From NCBI GenBank assembly GCA_937894165.1, contig CALCSX010000320.1:1-16774 (forward strand): a stretch of DNA of 16,774 nucleotides, in the 5' to 3' direction. Shown here in pieces: positions 8,801 to 15,838 of this stretch; the stretch's first letter is position 1, and each line of letters starts with the position of its first letter. The DNA is from an uncultured Saprospiraceae bacterium (lineage in GTDB: Bacteria; Bacteroidota; Bacteroidia; Chitinophagales; Saprospiraceae). The notes beneath the pieces were generated by a model, which was not told the DNA's origin, made no database searches, and worked only from the letters and a program-made list of their open reading frames with translations. The position numbers and the translations under genes are program-made.

Positions 8801-9010
8801 GGCTTTGATCATGTCTCTTTTTTCTTTGGCTGTCGCCTTTACCGAAACCAACTCTCGAAGTGGTTTAGATTTGCCTAAATATTCGATTTTCATCTCTTGT
8901 GCCCCGCTGGAGGTAGTTTCCTGAGCAATTATAGCGTTATTTGAAGAACCGAAAATGAAAATAAATACTAAAATGAAAAGTAAAAATGACAGATTACATT
9001 TTGTGGTCAT
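5888..9010 (-). CDS. Type IX-secreted multidomain protein (propeller-like domain, CARDB-like repeats, C-terminal sorting domain)
   Basis: Residue numbers count from the longest frame (1056 residues, opening at 9058). I place the start at M17 (9010), since a clean signal peptide begins there (MTTKCN, hydrophobic FLLFILVFIFIFG, cleavage near AIIAQE), leaving 1040 residues. A large N-terminal domain (about 140-560) resembles sialidase-like beta-propeller repeats in secreted proteins: DTNGDASKDHYIQIVN, SDPVVLYDEAAERWLL, FGDYARMSVDPLDGSFWFTGEY. Two CARDB-like beta-sandwiches follow (563-668 and 671-775), then a Cys-containing module with FTIYDSYGDG (836-845), a SprB-like repeat (about 893-960, SPFEFSLDNGETW, GNYSIIIRDAKGC), and the T9SS type A sorting domain (975-1056, starting at VYPNPSENG). 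It would be exported to the cell surface or medium. No catalytic residues are recognisable; adhesion or polymer binding is only inference. Confidence 0.85.
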   Translation of the reverse strand: MTTKCNLSFLLFILVFIFIFGSSNNAIIAQETTSSGAQEMKIEYLGKSKPLRELVSVKATAKEKRDMIKANKVREVPPNFINYRRPYNPNQADFIEDPIRQKTVDRGSGFLSVLPRVTLEGISEEFTDIGVPDTNGDASKDHYIQIVNATWLQIFAKDGTAVTEPIAGNTIWSQINKQSFSDPVVLYDEAAERWLLTDLANIDEVLFGVSETSDPLGSWFLYSFNTQDWADYPKYGIWNESYIITTNGVFGNSYPVHAINRQQLLAGNQNVDVQLISLPRIQGGFPVATPMDWNSPTPPPSNTAYVVRLNDDSWGNGNTEDVLEVWGLDIDWENPNNTSANLTSLPVSAYNSDGCSVVQGGGFACIPQPGTEQGIDGIMTIIMHNIAYWNYGTHESAVLAFSARAATDLSGIRWTELRRYPGEKEWSLYQQGTYAPDDDYNRFIPAISINGKGDIALGYSVGGTDKFASLRYTGRLVDDPLGEMTVEEFEFATGEGVRGNGNDRFGDYARMSVDPLDGSFWFTGEYVKLNGSYGTSIVNFILTRDSLDLAATAIISPVNSSELGSEEKLVVEIRNVGVLPVSNFSVGFVLDGGIEKIELAEIDTLFSNDVYIHAFSDTLDLANIRSYDFKVFTIYEEDQNIQNDTLSREIRKLPQFDMEISKFLAERSCADSLTTTLTVTNQGTDTIFNFTLQYILNNADTFAVDWIGELITKASEDIILNLNNLITGINSIDFHITKPNGVEDQNIENDRLQSQVEFVENGEVITLELQLDFYSYETTWELETDNGEILYVNESYNDDSFIEALVTSDWCLNKDSCFVFTIYDSYGDGLESPGNYVIRNEFGEVLAGMINAFFGFEEINSFCASLPCNLAAFATSNPASGPQVNDGDILVEIVSGVSPFEFSLDNGETWRTSPVFNDLIPGNYSIIIRDAKGCETVISVEVDFISSSIRQDYVEMNITVYPNPSENGAFVFEIEDSGIVDPRVKVIILDINGNTITHEYLAQFNNGHKGIISLARFQAGTYLAYIPDSKIKRLVRLIKM

Positions 9011-9262
9011 GTTTAGGAATTGATAAAGTGAAACCAAATTAAAATTATACCCTATCATTAAAATTTAAACTTTGCACACAGTTTCGACTGCATGACAATA
9101 ATCTTAATGAATTCCCGACAAAATATAAAAAATACAATTAAAACAGTGTATTTTTATTAATAAATATAAAAACATTTAACTATAGGGGCGATGTTTCCTC
9201 ATAATAATGATAAGGAATTATATGGTTTGTAGCATTAACAGTTCTAATTCAGGGTAATAGTC

Positions 9263-9502
9263 TCAATGACCGTCTCGTCTTGGAGGTGGAGTTCCGGCAA
9301 ATTTCCCTATTGTCAAGAAGGTCAAAATACCAAAAATCACAATAATAACTATGGCGATAACTTTTGCAATCATGGGATCCATTGCTGTTTGCTCATCAGC
9401 GAGGGTTGATAATAAGTATACCCCAAAAATTACGATGGCCATATAAAATATGGTTGAAAGTATCAGTTTAGGTTTTGTTGGGTTGATTCTGGGAGTTGTC
9501 AT
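9263..9502 (-). CDS. Small two-helix membrane protein, function unknown
   Basis: A 79-residue frame with a short basic N-terminus (TTPRINPTKPK), two hydrophobic helices (about 13-33, LILSTIFYMAIVIFGVYLLS; and 45-67, IAKVIAIVIIVIFGILTFL) separated by an acidic loop (ADEQTAMDP), and a Pro/Arg-rich tail (GTPPPRRDGH). The charge pattern is that of a small inner-membrane protein and the composition is coherent enough to be real, but I do not recognise a family. It lies 139 nt downstream of the HD phosphohydrolase on the same strand, so it may be the last gene of the smc unit or have its own promoter. No exact TAnnTTTG box is visible before it. Confidence 0.6.
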   Translation of the reverse strand: MTTPRINPTKPKLILSTIFYMAIVIFGVYLLSTLADEQTAMDPMIAKVIAIVIIVIFGILTFLTIGKFAGTPPPRRDGH

Positions 9503-9641
9503 AATCTTAGATTTTAGAGTATCTCGAATAATTTCAGACTTATATGTCCAAATTATTAGTAAAACGACAAAAGAAGATTAGGGGTTCATTTTAACCAAAC
9601 ATTGTGTCTTATATCGAATCAATGATTCAAAATAGAAGTGT

Positions 9642-10259
9642 TCAAAAAGGATTTTTATATTCCTTCATAACGTTAATTTGTGCTTGTATTTCATATTTAT
9701 GAATGAAGTGAGAAGTTGAAAATATTTGCGATCGATTAAGCAATTCTTTTAGAAATTTTTTCCTGGCAATTCTGAAAAGGAAATTAGGTAAATGAGAAAA
9801 TTCTTTTCGGATATTTTCAGCATATTCCTTATAAGCTGCTGTGGGATAGCCCAAAATAGCCATGTCAAGGTCTAAGAATGTGTCCATAATAAAATTACCG
9901 GTCAATAGGTGGTTTTGTGAGCTTAGAATCATTGAATGCACTAATAAGTCTTGATCAAAATCGGTAAATTGTATTACTTTCATGAATTCTTCGGCACTTT
10001 TCTCTTCATTGTCTGATCGTCCGGGAATGTAAATATAATCATGATAAAAAATGGCAAAATGGACTGCATCTTTTTTGTCATCCGGAAAACCAATTACTTC
10101 TTTGAAATCTGTCAGAAGATTTTCTAAATGATCAAGATTGTGGTAATATCTTGATTTGGCATTATACCTATTTTTTAGATTCTGCCAACATTCCCGAATA
10201 TATTCCTCATCAGGAGTATAACGCAGAAATAATTGGCTAAATATTTCTTCTAAATCCAC
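9642..10259 (-). CDS. Predicted metal-dependent phosphohydrolase, HD superfamily
   Basis: A 205-residue protein resembling the COG4339 group of HD-domain proteins. Metal-ligand-like residues follow the family order: RYYHNLDH (38-44, H40 and H44), FYHDYIY (71-77, the HD pair at 73-74), SDNEEKSAEEF (82-92), H117, and the DLDMAILG motif (130-137), then a family-typical stretch with YKEYAENIRKEF (143-154). HD proteins cleave phosphomonoesters or phosphodiesters, often of nucleotides; the substrate of this group is unknown. The only in-frame start before the core is GTG at 10259, because a stop (the smc TAA) lies five codons upstream. The ATG at 10264 is out of frame. It follows smc by 12 nt and is almost surely co-transcribed with it, though a functional link is not shown by sequence. 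Confidence 0.85.
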   Translation of the reverse strand: MDLEEIFSQLFLRYTPDEEYIRECWQNLKNRYNAKSRYYHNLDHLENLLTDFKEVIGFPDDKKDAVHFAIFYHDYIYIPGRSDNEEKSAEEFMKVIQFTDFDQDLLVHSMILSSQNHLLTGNFIMDTFLDLDMAILGYPTAAYKEYAENIRKEFSHLPNFLFRIARKKFLKELLNRSQIFSTSHFIHKYEIQAQINVMKEYKNPF

Positions 10260-10271
10260 CTCATTTAATTT

Positions 10272-13200
10272 TTATTGGAGTGCCGCTGTCTCCATAAACA
10301 CCTGATGCTCAAAACTTCTGAAATCTACCGGACTCACTGCACTGATCCCCATATCCTCCATATAAACGCCGTATATGACATCCACTTCGGTCATTGTCAG
10401 TTTATTATGGGTGATAATGATAAATTGAGAGTCTTCAGAGAATTTCTTGATGATTTTGTTAAACTTTTCAATGTTGGCATCATCTAAAGGTGCGTCTACC
10501 TCGTCAAATATACAGAAGGGAGCCGGCTTCAATAAATACAAAGCGAAAAGCAAAGCCGTAGCTGTCAGGGTTTTCTCTCCTCCGGATAATTGGGATAAAC
10601 TTTGAGGTTTTTTTCCCTTAGGCTTGGCAGTAATGATAATATTTGATTCTAGGGGGAGATCCGGATTTTCAAGCTGTATATCACAGATATCCTCTTCCGT
10701 AAATAAACTTCTGAATACTTCGATGAAATTAGTTCGAACCTGATTAAATGCAGCCAAAAATTGAGAGGTGGCAGTATCCTCTATCTCTTTTATCGTTTGC
10801 TCTAAATCAGCTTTAGCTTTGAAAATATCTTCACGCTGGGCTACAATTTCATCGTATCTCAATTTTATCTCGTTGTAAGCTTCCACAGCCATTGGGTTAA
10901 CTTCCCCGAAATTCTCAAGCTTAGCTCGCAAGGTTTTGATATCGGATTCATATTCCTTCAAATCGATTTCTTCAGCGGTCTTCAGATCATGTAAGGAATC
11001 AGGATCAAGATTAAATTCAATCGATACCCTGTCAAGCACGCCCTTCAATTCAAATTTAATCTCATTGCGTTTCTCCTTAAGACCATTGATCAAGCTTTGC
11101 GCATCATTTCGTTTCTTATTTTGATTCTTAATTTTATTTTCCAGTTCATGAATTTCCGATCGAAAGCCATAGTAATCCTGTTCAGCCACTGACAGACTAG
11201 CCTCTTTTTCCTTCCTCTGATGATAAGTCTCAATTAATTTCTCTTGAAGAGCAACTAATTTATCAGCAATAATGGTCAACTTTCTATCTCGCTCATTGAT
11301 CGAATTAGTATTTGACTGAATATTTTGCTCTATTTCCGAAATTTTCGAACGTCGAAAATCTATTTCTTTTCGGAAGGTTTCACATAAATTTTGATGTTTA
11401 ATATATTCAATGCGGGCGGCATTATATCTTTGATTTACTTCAGTTAATTTCTCGGCTTTTTCCTTGACAATAATGTCTTCCTTAGCAATCTGCGAAAGAA
11501 TTTCTTTCAACTCAGCTCGAAACACAATTAACTTTTCTTGAAATTCTTCATTATCGGCTTGCAGATGAAGAATCTTCTCTTGCACATCCTCCTGCTTTCC
11601 TTCAATAATATTTAAAAGATCAGAAGCATTCTCCAGTCTAGTCTTCAATTGCACAAAATCGTTCTCCTTATGCTGGAGCTCTCGTCTGATCTGTTGTATC
11701 ATCTGAGCGTTGTTGCCGCTTTTTAATTTCGCTCTTTCATCGAGCAATTTTTTTAAGTCAACCTCATGAGCTTTAATGAGAACTTCAGTTTCTGAAATTT
11801 CTTTAATCAGATTTTCTAAGTTTTTCTTTCTACCTAATTTCTTTCCCTCAAATAGACCGACAGATCCTCCCCCAAGCCACGCCCCTCTCCTGATCATCTT
11901 ACCTTCAGAGGAAACCAAAGAAATATTAGAATCGATATTCATGTCGAAATTCTTAACTTCCTCCGATGTGGCAATATAAACTTCACCGAGGAGTAATTTC
12001 ATTAAATTCTCATATTTAGCATCCACTTTAACGGAATCAATTAAAGATGTAAAATTCGGCTGATCAAATGTTGATTTAACTGCTCTAATTTGATCCAAAA
12101 TAAAAAAATTAGCTTTGCCTTTTTGCGCATGGGATAGTTTTTCGATAGCCTCCACTGCTAGAGCGGTTGTCTCTACGACATAATAATTTAGATAAGGCTC
12201 TAAAAAGGCCTCCACCAGATGTCGTAAACTTGCATCTTCAACATAAATAATATCTGAAAGCAAAGCAACTTCACCCGACCATTGCATATTTTTACTTAAA
12301 TATTTGATGGATTCAGGAAAGCCTTCCATGCTTTCCACCATGCTTTTGGTCAACTTATACTCGTTCTTTTTAGCATCTAAAGTTCGGTTTAAACTTTGGA
12401 CTTCCTTCTCCTTGCCGGTAATGGAGGAATCCAAATTTTCAATCAATGCACGACGTGAGTTGTCTTCTTCTTCAAGAGCTTCAAGTTTTCTCGTTAGTTC
12501 ATTCACTTTAGTGTCGAATTCTTTGAACTTATCCTGCCAGCCACGGATTTCTATTTCTTTATTCTCCTTATCTTTTTGATTGCGCCCTATTTCAGATCTC
12601 GCATTGATGATCTGATTATTGTTGACTGCAATGCTTTTTTCTAATTCATAGACTTTTCTCTCTGTCTCACTTTGTTCCTTGAGCACAGATTGCATTCCGG
12701 ATTGCATGCTACTGTATTCATTCCTGAGGAGTTCTACCAGAAGCTCCTGTTCCTTCAATGTATCAGCCACAGCTTCTTCCGTCTCCTCTGCCTCTGCTAA
12801 TCTGTGTGTATATTCCTCCAATTCTTCATTTAGATTGAGCAATCGTGCGTTCAAGGAAACAATATCTTTTTGCAGCGTTTCCAATCCTTCCGCATTAAAT
12901 TTCTGCTCCTGTTCAAGCATTCCTCTATCATTTTCCATGCCTCTGATGGATCCTACTATACTATTTATAAGTTTCTGAGCATCAGATAGATTTCGTTCTT
13001 TATCTAAAGTTTCTTTGCGTTGTTTTTCGAGTTGAGCTTCGAGCAGGTTCAGATCAGATTCTAATCGTGAAAACTGCGTGAATTCACTGTCAATTTTCTC
13101 CGCTACAGCTGAAATTCTATTATTTAACTCAGTGATTTTCAGACCTGACAATGCAATTGACTTCTCTTTGTATTCTGCTTTAATTAGAAGGTATTTTTCT

Positions 13201-13835
13201 GCTCGGCGCGCTTGCCTTTCGAGCATCTTCATATTCTTCTCTATTTCAAAGAGTAAATCCTGCACTCTTTCCAAATCCTCAGATGTTGACTTTAGTTTGC
13301 TGAGTGTTTCTTTCTTTCGAAGTTTATACTTGGAAATTCCTGCTGCTTGTTCCAGCATGCGGCGGCGGCTGTTCTCCTTATCACTTAGGATATCGTCAAC
13401 CATGCCCAAGGCGATGATAGCGTAGGAATCCGAGCCAATACCGGTGTCCATCAAAAGGGTTTGAATATCTTTCAGTCGGCAGGTAACCCCATTAATCTTG
13501 TATTCACTTTCACCGGATCTATAGAGAACTCTGGTAATTCCCACAGTGGAATATTCCGTCGGTAGGATATTTCTTGTATTGTCAAATGTTATGGTCACCT
13601 GAGCTAAACCGGCAGCTTTCCTCTTTTTAGATCCATTGAAAATTACACTGGACATTTTATCCAATCGCAATTCCTTGGCACTTTGGTCCCCTAATACCCA
13701 CCGAATAGCGTCAACGATATTGGACTTGCCTGAGCCATTTGGACCCACCACACCTGTAACTTTTTCATTGAAATGAATAGTCGTTTCGTTGGCAAAACTT
13801 TTGAATCCTTTAATTTCTAGACTTCTCAACCGCAT
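10272..13835 (-). CDS. smc: Chromosome partition/condensin protein SMC
   Basis: SMC dimers, with ScpA and ScpB, load on DNA and fold and segregate the chromosome. With the start at 13835 it has 1187 residues, the usual size. Order: N-terminal head MRLRSLEIKGFKSFA with Walker A GPNGSGKS (about 31-38) and the QAAGISKYK block; a long charged coiled coil; the hinge (about 500-660, including the GGG motif in AWLGGGSVGLF); the returning coiled coil; and a C-terminal head with FGEVNPMAVEAY, the signature QLSGGEKTLTATAL (near 1080), Walker B FCIFDEVDAPLDDAN (near 1107) and the ITHNKLTM switch. An in-frame TTG at 13844 would add three residues, but it lies inside the promoter -7 box, so the ATG at 13835 is preferred. 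It heads an operon with the HD phosphohydrolase. No scpA or scpB is in view. Confidence 0.96.
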   Translation of the reverse strand: MRLRSLEIKGFKSFANETTIHFNEKVTGVVGPNGSGKSNIVDAIRWVLGDQSAKELRLDKMSSVIFNGSKKRKAAGLAQVTITFDNTRNILPTEYSTVGITRVLYRSGESEYKINGVTCRLKDIQTLLMDTGIGSDSYAIIALGMVDDILSDKENSRRRMLEQAAGISKYKLRKKETLSKLKSTSEDLERVQDLLFEIEKNMKMLERQARRAEKYLLIKAEYKEKSIALSGLKITELNNRISAVAEKIDSEFTQFSRLESDLNLLEAQLEKQRKETLDKERNLSDAQKLINSIVGSIRGMENDRGMLEQEQKFNAEGLETLQKDIVSLNARLLNLNEELEEYTHRLAEAEETEEAVADTLKEQELLVELLRNEYSSMQSGMQSVLKEQSETERKVYELEKSIAVNNNQIINARSEIGRNQKDKENKEIEIRGWQDKFKEFDTKVNELTRKLEALEEEDNSRRALIENLDSSITGKEKEVQSLNRTLDAKKNEYKLTKSMVESMEGFPESIKYLSKNMQWSGEVALLSDIIYVEDASLRHLVEAFLEPYLNYYVVETTALAVEAIEKLSHAQKGKANFFILDQIRAVKSTFDQPNFTSLIDSVKVDAKYENLMKLLLGEVYIATSEEVKNFDMNIDSNISLVSSEGKMIRRGAWLGGGSVGLFEGKKLGRKKNLENLIKEISETEVLIKAHEVDLKKLLDERAKLKSGNNAQMIQQIRRELQHKENDFVQLKTRLENASDLLNIIEGKQEDVQEKILHLQADNEEFQEKLIVFRAELKEILSQIAKEDIIVKEKAEKLTEVNQRYNAARIEYIKHQNLCETFRKEIDFRRSKISEIEQNIQSNTNSINERDRKLTIIADKLVALQEKLIETYHQRKEKEASLSVAEQDYYGFRSEIHELENKIKNQNKKRNDAQSLINGLKEKRNEIKFELKGVLDRVSIEFNLDPDSLHDLKTAEEIDLKEYESDIKTLRAKLENFGEVNPMAVEAYNEIKLRYDEIVAQREDIFKAKADLEQTIKEIEDTATSQFLAAFNQVRTNFIEVFRSLFTEEDICDIQLENPDLPLESNIIITAKPKGKKPQSLSQLSGGEKTLTATALLFALYLLKPAPFCIFDEVDAPLDDANIEKFNKIIKKFSEDSQFIIITHNKLTMTEVDVIYGVYMEDMGISAVSPVDFRSFEHQVFMETAALQ

Positions 13836-13840
13836 AGCCC

Positions 13841-13849
13841 GCAAATATA
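13841..13849 (-). promoter_or_regulatory. -7 promoter box abutting the smc start codon
   Basis: TATATTTGC (13849-13841) matches TAnnTTTG(C) and is separated from the ATG at 13835 by only GGGCT. The expected transcription start falls at or within a few bases of the ATG, and no Shine-Dalgarno sequence fits between. The -33 half is not evident. Confidence 0.5.
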
Positions 13850-14021
13850 TAAATTAAGTAGATTTTTAAAGCCTATTTATTGAAGGAAAATGTAGTATTT
13901 CGTAACAATTAATTAATTTTTCTCTTCATATCCCTCTCAATTTATTAATACTATAAATATTTAAAAGACATATTGGTCAAAATATATAATATCTCAGCAA
14001 TGATCAATAGATAATGCAACA

Positions 14022-14052
14022 TTGGAAAAAAAGTATTTATTCTTACCTTTGC
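14022..14052 (+). promoter_or_regulatory. Bacteroidota-type promoter of the methyltransferase gene
   Basis: TTG (14022-14024), 19 nt, then TACCTTTGC (14044-14052): both halves of the phylum's promoter at a good spacing. Transcription would start near 14058, giving a leader of about ten bases, AT-rich and without a Shine-Dalgarno sequence. Confidence 0.65.
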
Positions 14053-14068
14053 AAACTTAAAATAAAAT

Positions 14069-14827
14069 ATGCAGACAGCGGAAAGGGTTTCGGATCAGGA
14101 TTTATCGGATAATTACGTTTTTCAAAGAAGTAAATTGGCTTACATAAAAGCGGCGGAGATGGTATCCGGAAAAGTTCTTGAATTGGGATCAGGAATGGGC
14201 TATGGCATTAAAATAATTGCGCCCAATGCTACTGAATATCTCGCATTAGACAAGCATAAGCCACCCATAGATTTTAGTGATTTTGAAATGCTTCAATTTG
14301 AAATGACCCAATTCCCTCCCCTCCCCAACGCAGATAATAGCTTTGATTTTGTAATTTCGTTTCAGGTTATCGAGCATATTGAGAATGATCATTTGTTTCT
14401 CAGGGAAATAAGCCGAGTGCTAAAGCCCGGTGGAAAATTCATAGTAACTACTCCAAATAAGCCCATGTCCATCACTCGAAATCCATGGCATGTCAGGGAA
14501 TACAAAATCGAGGAATTAAGGGTTTTGATGGAGAATTATTTTAGGAAAGTAGAAACATTAGGGGTATTCGGGAATGAAAAGATTATGACTTATTACGAGA
14601 AAAACAAGGAATCCGTCCGAAAGATTACCCGATTTGACATCTTCAACCTTCAATATCGTCTTCCGGCGCGCCTTTTGCAGATCCCCTATGACATTCTGAA
14701 TCGAATGAACCGTAAAAAGCTTCTAAAAAACAATCAAAATCTAGTTTCTGATATTCAAATGGAGGATTATTATATTGATACAGCCAAGGATGACTGTTTT
14801 GATTTATTCTACATCGCTACAAAATAA
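14069..14827 (+). CDS. Class I SAM-dependent methyltransferase
   Basis: A 252-residue protein with a Rossmann methyltransferase fold. The SAM-binding motif I is VLELGSGMG (36-44), an acidic residue ends the second strand (D61 in LALDKHKPP), the motif around FDFVISFQVIEHI (92-104) is the UbiE/type 11 methyltransferase signature, and LKPGGKFIVTTPN (118-130) is the post-motif loop and strand. The C-terminal third (about 150-252), with many Lys, Arg and Tyr residues, probably shapes the acceptor site and is not diagnostic. Relatives methylate sugars, lipids, quinones or small metabolites; the acceptor here cannot be named. It stands alone, with its own promoter, divergent from smc. The GC-rich element starts immediately after its stop codon. 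Confidence 0.88.
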   Translation: MQTAERVSDQDLSDNYVFQRSKLAYIKAAEMVSGKVLELGSGMGYGIKIIAPNATEYLALDKHKPPIDFSDFEMLQFEMTQFPPLPNADNSFDFVISFQVIEHIENDHLFLREISRVLKPGGKFIVTTPNKPMSITRNPWHVREYKIEELRVLMENYFRKVETLGVFGNEKIMTYYEKNKESVRKITRFDIFNLQYRLPARLLQIPYDILNRMNRKKLLKNNQNLVSDIQMEDYYIDTAKDDCFDLFYIATK

Positions 14828-14828
14828 A

Positions 14829-14997
14829 CGATTCGACGAACGACAGTCCCGCGCGAGATGCATGGAGGGCGACCGTTAGGGAGGTGCTCCCGGCAGAGGA
14901 TTGGAGCTGAGCGAGTACGGTACTCCGGAATGGATCGACCCTGACAGATATTATTAGATTCTTTTGTTTGTTTAAATGCATCAATCTGTCAGGGTCG
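14829..14997. repeat. GC-rich intergenic element with hairpins and a 14-bp inverted repeat
   Basis: From 14829 to 14947 the DNA is about 62% G+C by my count, far above its surroundings. It contains compact hairpins (GGGAG-GTG-CTCCC at 14879-14891; GAGTA-CGG-TACTC at 14913-14925). It ends in a perfect 14-bp inverted repeat, CGACCCTGACAGAT (14936-14949) and its complement (14984-14997), around a 34-nt AT-rich loop. It fills the gap between two convergent genes. This looks like a dispersed REP/BIME-type intergenic repeat, possibly also acting as transcript end. Only one copy is in the window, so repetition is inference. No T-run follows on either strand, so a simple intrinsic terminator is less likely. 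Confidence 0.55.
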
Positions 14998-15007
14998 CGC
15001 CCATAAA

Positions 15008-15838
15008 TCAATTATTATATTCAAACTTGAGAGCCGCCCACTTCCCGCGCTCTTGCGTTTCGAGATGATCAAAACCATAAGAGCTAAAATTCTTCAGGAT
15101 CATTTCAATATCTTCTATTAGGATGCCACTCAAGAGTAAAATCCCTCCCTTATTGATCTTTTTACTGATAGTTTCCGAGCTTTCCAATAGAACATTTCGG
15201 GTAATATTGGCGATAATCACGTCGAATGTAGTACTATCAGCTACTGTTTCAATCCCCCCTTCCACAACGTGAACCACAGCACCATTCACCTCCGCATTGT
15301 CTATACTACTTGCCACAGCCGGCTTTTCTATGTCGTTGGCGAATACGTAAACTGCACCCTCTAGAGCTGCCACAATACCTAAAATGGCCGTCCCGCAACC
15401 GAAATCCCAAACTTCCTTGCCCTCGAAATCCATTTGCTTCATAAAACGTAACATCATAAATGTGGTCTCATGATGTCCTGTCCCAAATGCCATCTTAGGC
15501 TCCATCAAAATTTCGTGCTTAAAACCTGCCACCGGTTCATGAAATGGAGCTCGTATCCTCACAAAATCTTCCACTTCTACCGGTTCGAAATTCACCTCCC
15601 ATTCCTTGTTCCAGTTTGCCGATTCCGCTGTTTCTGTAATAATCTCCCATCCGTAAGGTCTCAAATCCTGCTTGAAGCTTTCCAGTAATGCAACATCGAA
15701 ATCTTCAAACTTTATACTAGTAACAATATCATCACCATCTTCCCAAAAGACGTCACAGGGCCATTCTGCTGCAATCGCGTAGAAAAGGTCGTGCTCCTCC
15801 TCGGGAACAGAAATTCTTAAAACTACATATTTTTCCAT
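15008..15838 (-). CDS. prmA: Ribosomal protein L11 methyltransferase PrmA
   Basis: PrmA trimethylates ribosomal protein L11 using SAM. The 276 residues compare with 293 in E. coli. An N-terminal domain (about 1-95, with NWNKEWEVNFEPVEV at 75-89) is the L11-recognition part. The family-specific MAFGTGHHETT (116-126) precedes motif I DFGCGTAILGI (145-155), the ANDIEKPAV strand (167-175), VIIANITRNVL (207-217, the acceptor-side motif), and GGILLLSGIL near 230-240. The GT-A in GCGTAILG differs slightly from the common GCG(S/T)GIL. Its ATG overlaps the folD stop by one base (TAATG), indicating translational coupling. It ends 11 bases from the 14-bp inverted repeat. Loss of PrmA is tolerated in E. 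coli (established knowledge), so the gene may not be essential. Confidence 0.95.
   Translation of the reverse strand: MEKYVVLRISVPEEEHDLFYAIAAEWPCDVFWEDGDDIVTSIKFEDFDVALLESFKQDLRPYGWEIITETAESANWNKEWEVNFEPVEVEDFVRIRAPFHEPVAGFKHEILMEPKMAFGTGHHETTFMMLRFMKQMDFEGKEVWDFGCGTAILGIVAALEGAVYVFANDIEKPAVASSIDNAEVNGAVVHVVEGGIETVADSTTFDVIIANITRNVLLESSETISKKINKGGILLLSGILIEDIEMILKNFSSYGFDHLETQERGKWAALKFEYNN

Noticed and set aside
9011..9058. Upstream ATG of the T9SS protein
   Set aside because: It would put 16 extra residues before an otherwise normal signal peptide, and a weak -7-like string (9035-9042) lies between the two starts.
13842..13844. TTG as start codon of smc
   Set aside because: It is part of the TATATTTGC promoter box. 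The ATG three codons later gives the standard MRLRSLEIKGFKSF start.
14936..14997. Terminal inverted repeats of an insertion sequence
   Set aside because: Only 34 nt lie between the arms, with no transposase, and no target-site duplication is evident.
14817..15011. 64-codon minus-strand open frame across the GC-rich element
   Set aside because: It overlaps the ends of both flanking genes, its sequence follows the palindromic repeat, and no domain or start signal supports it.
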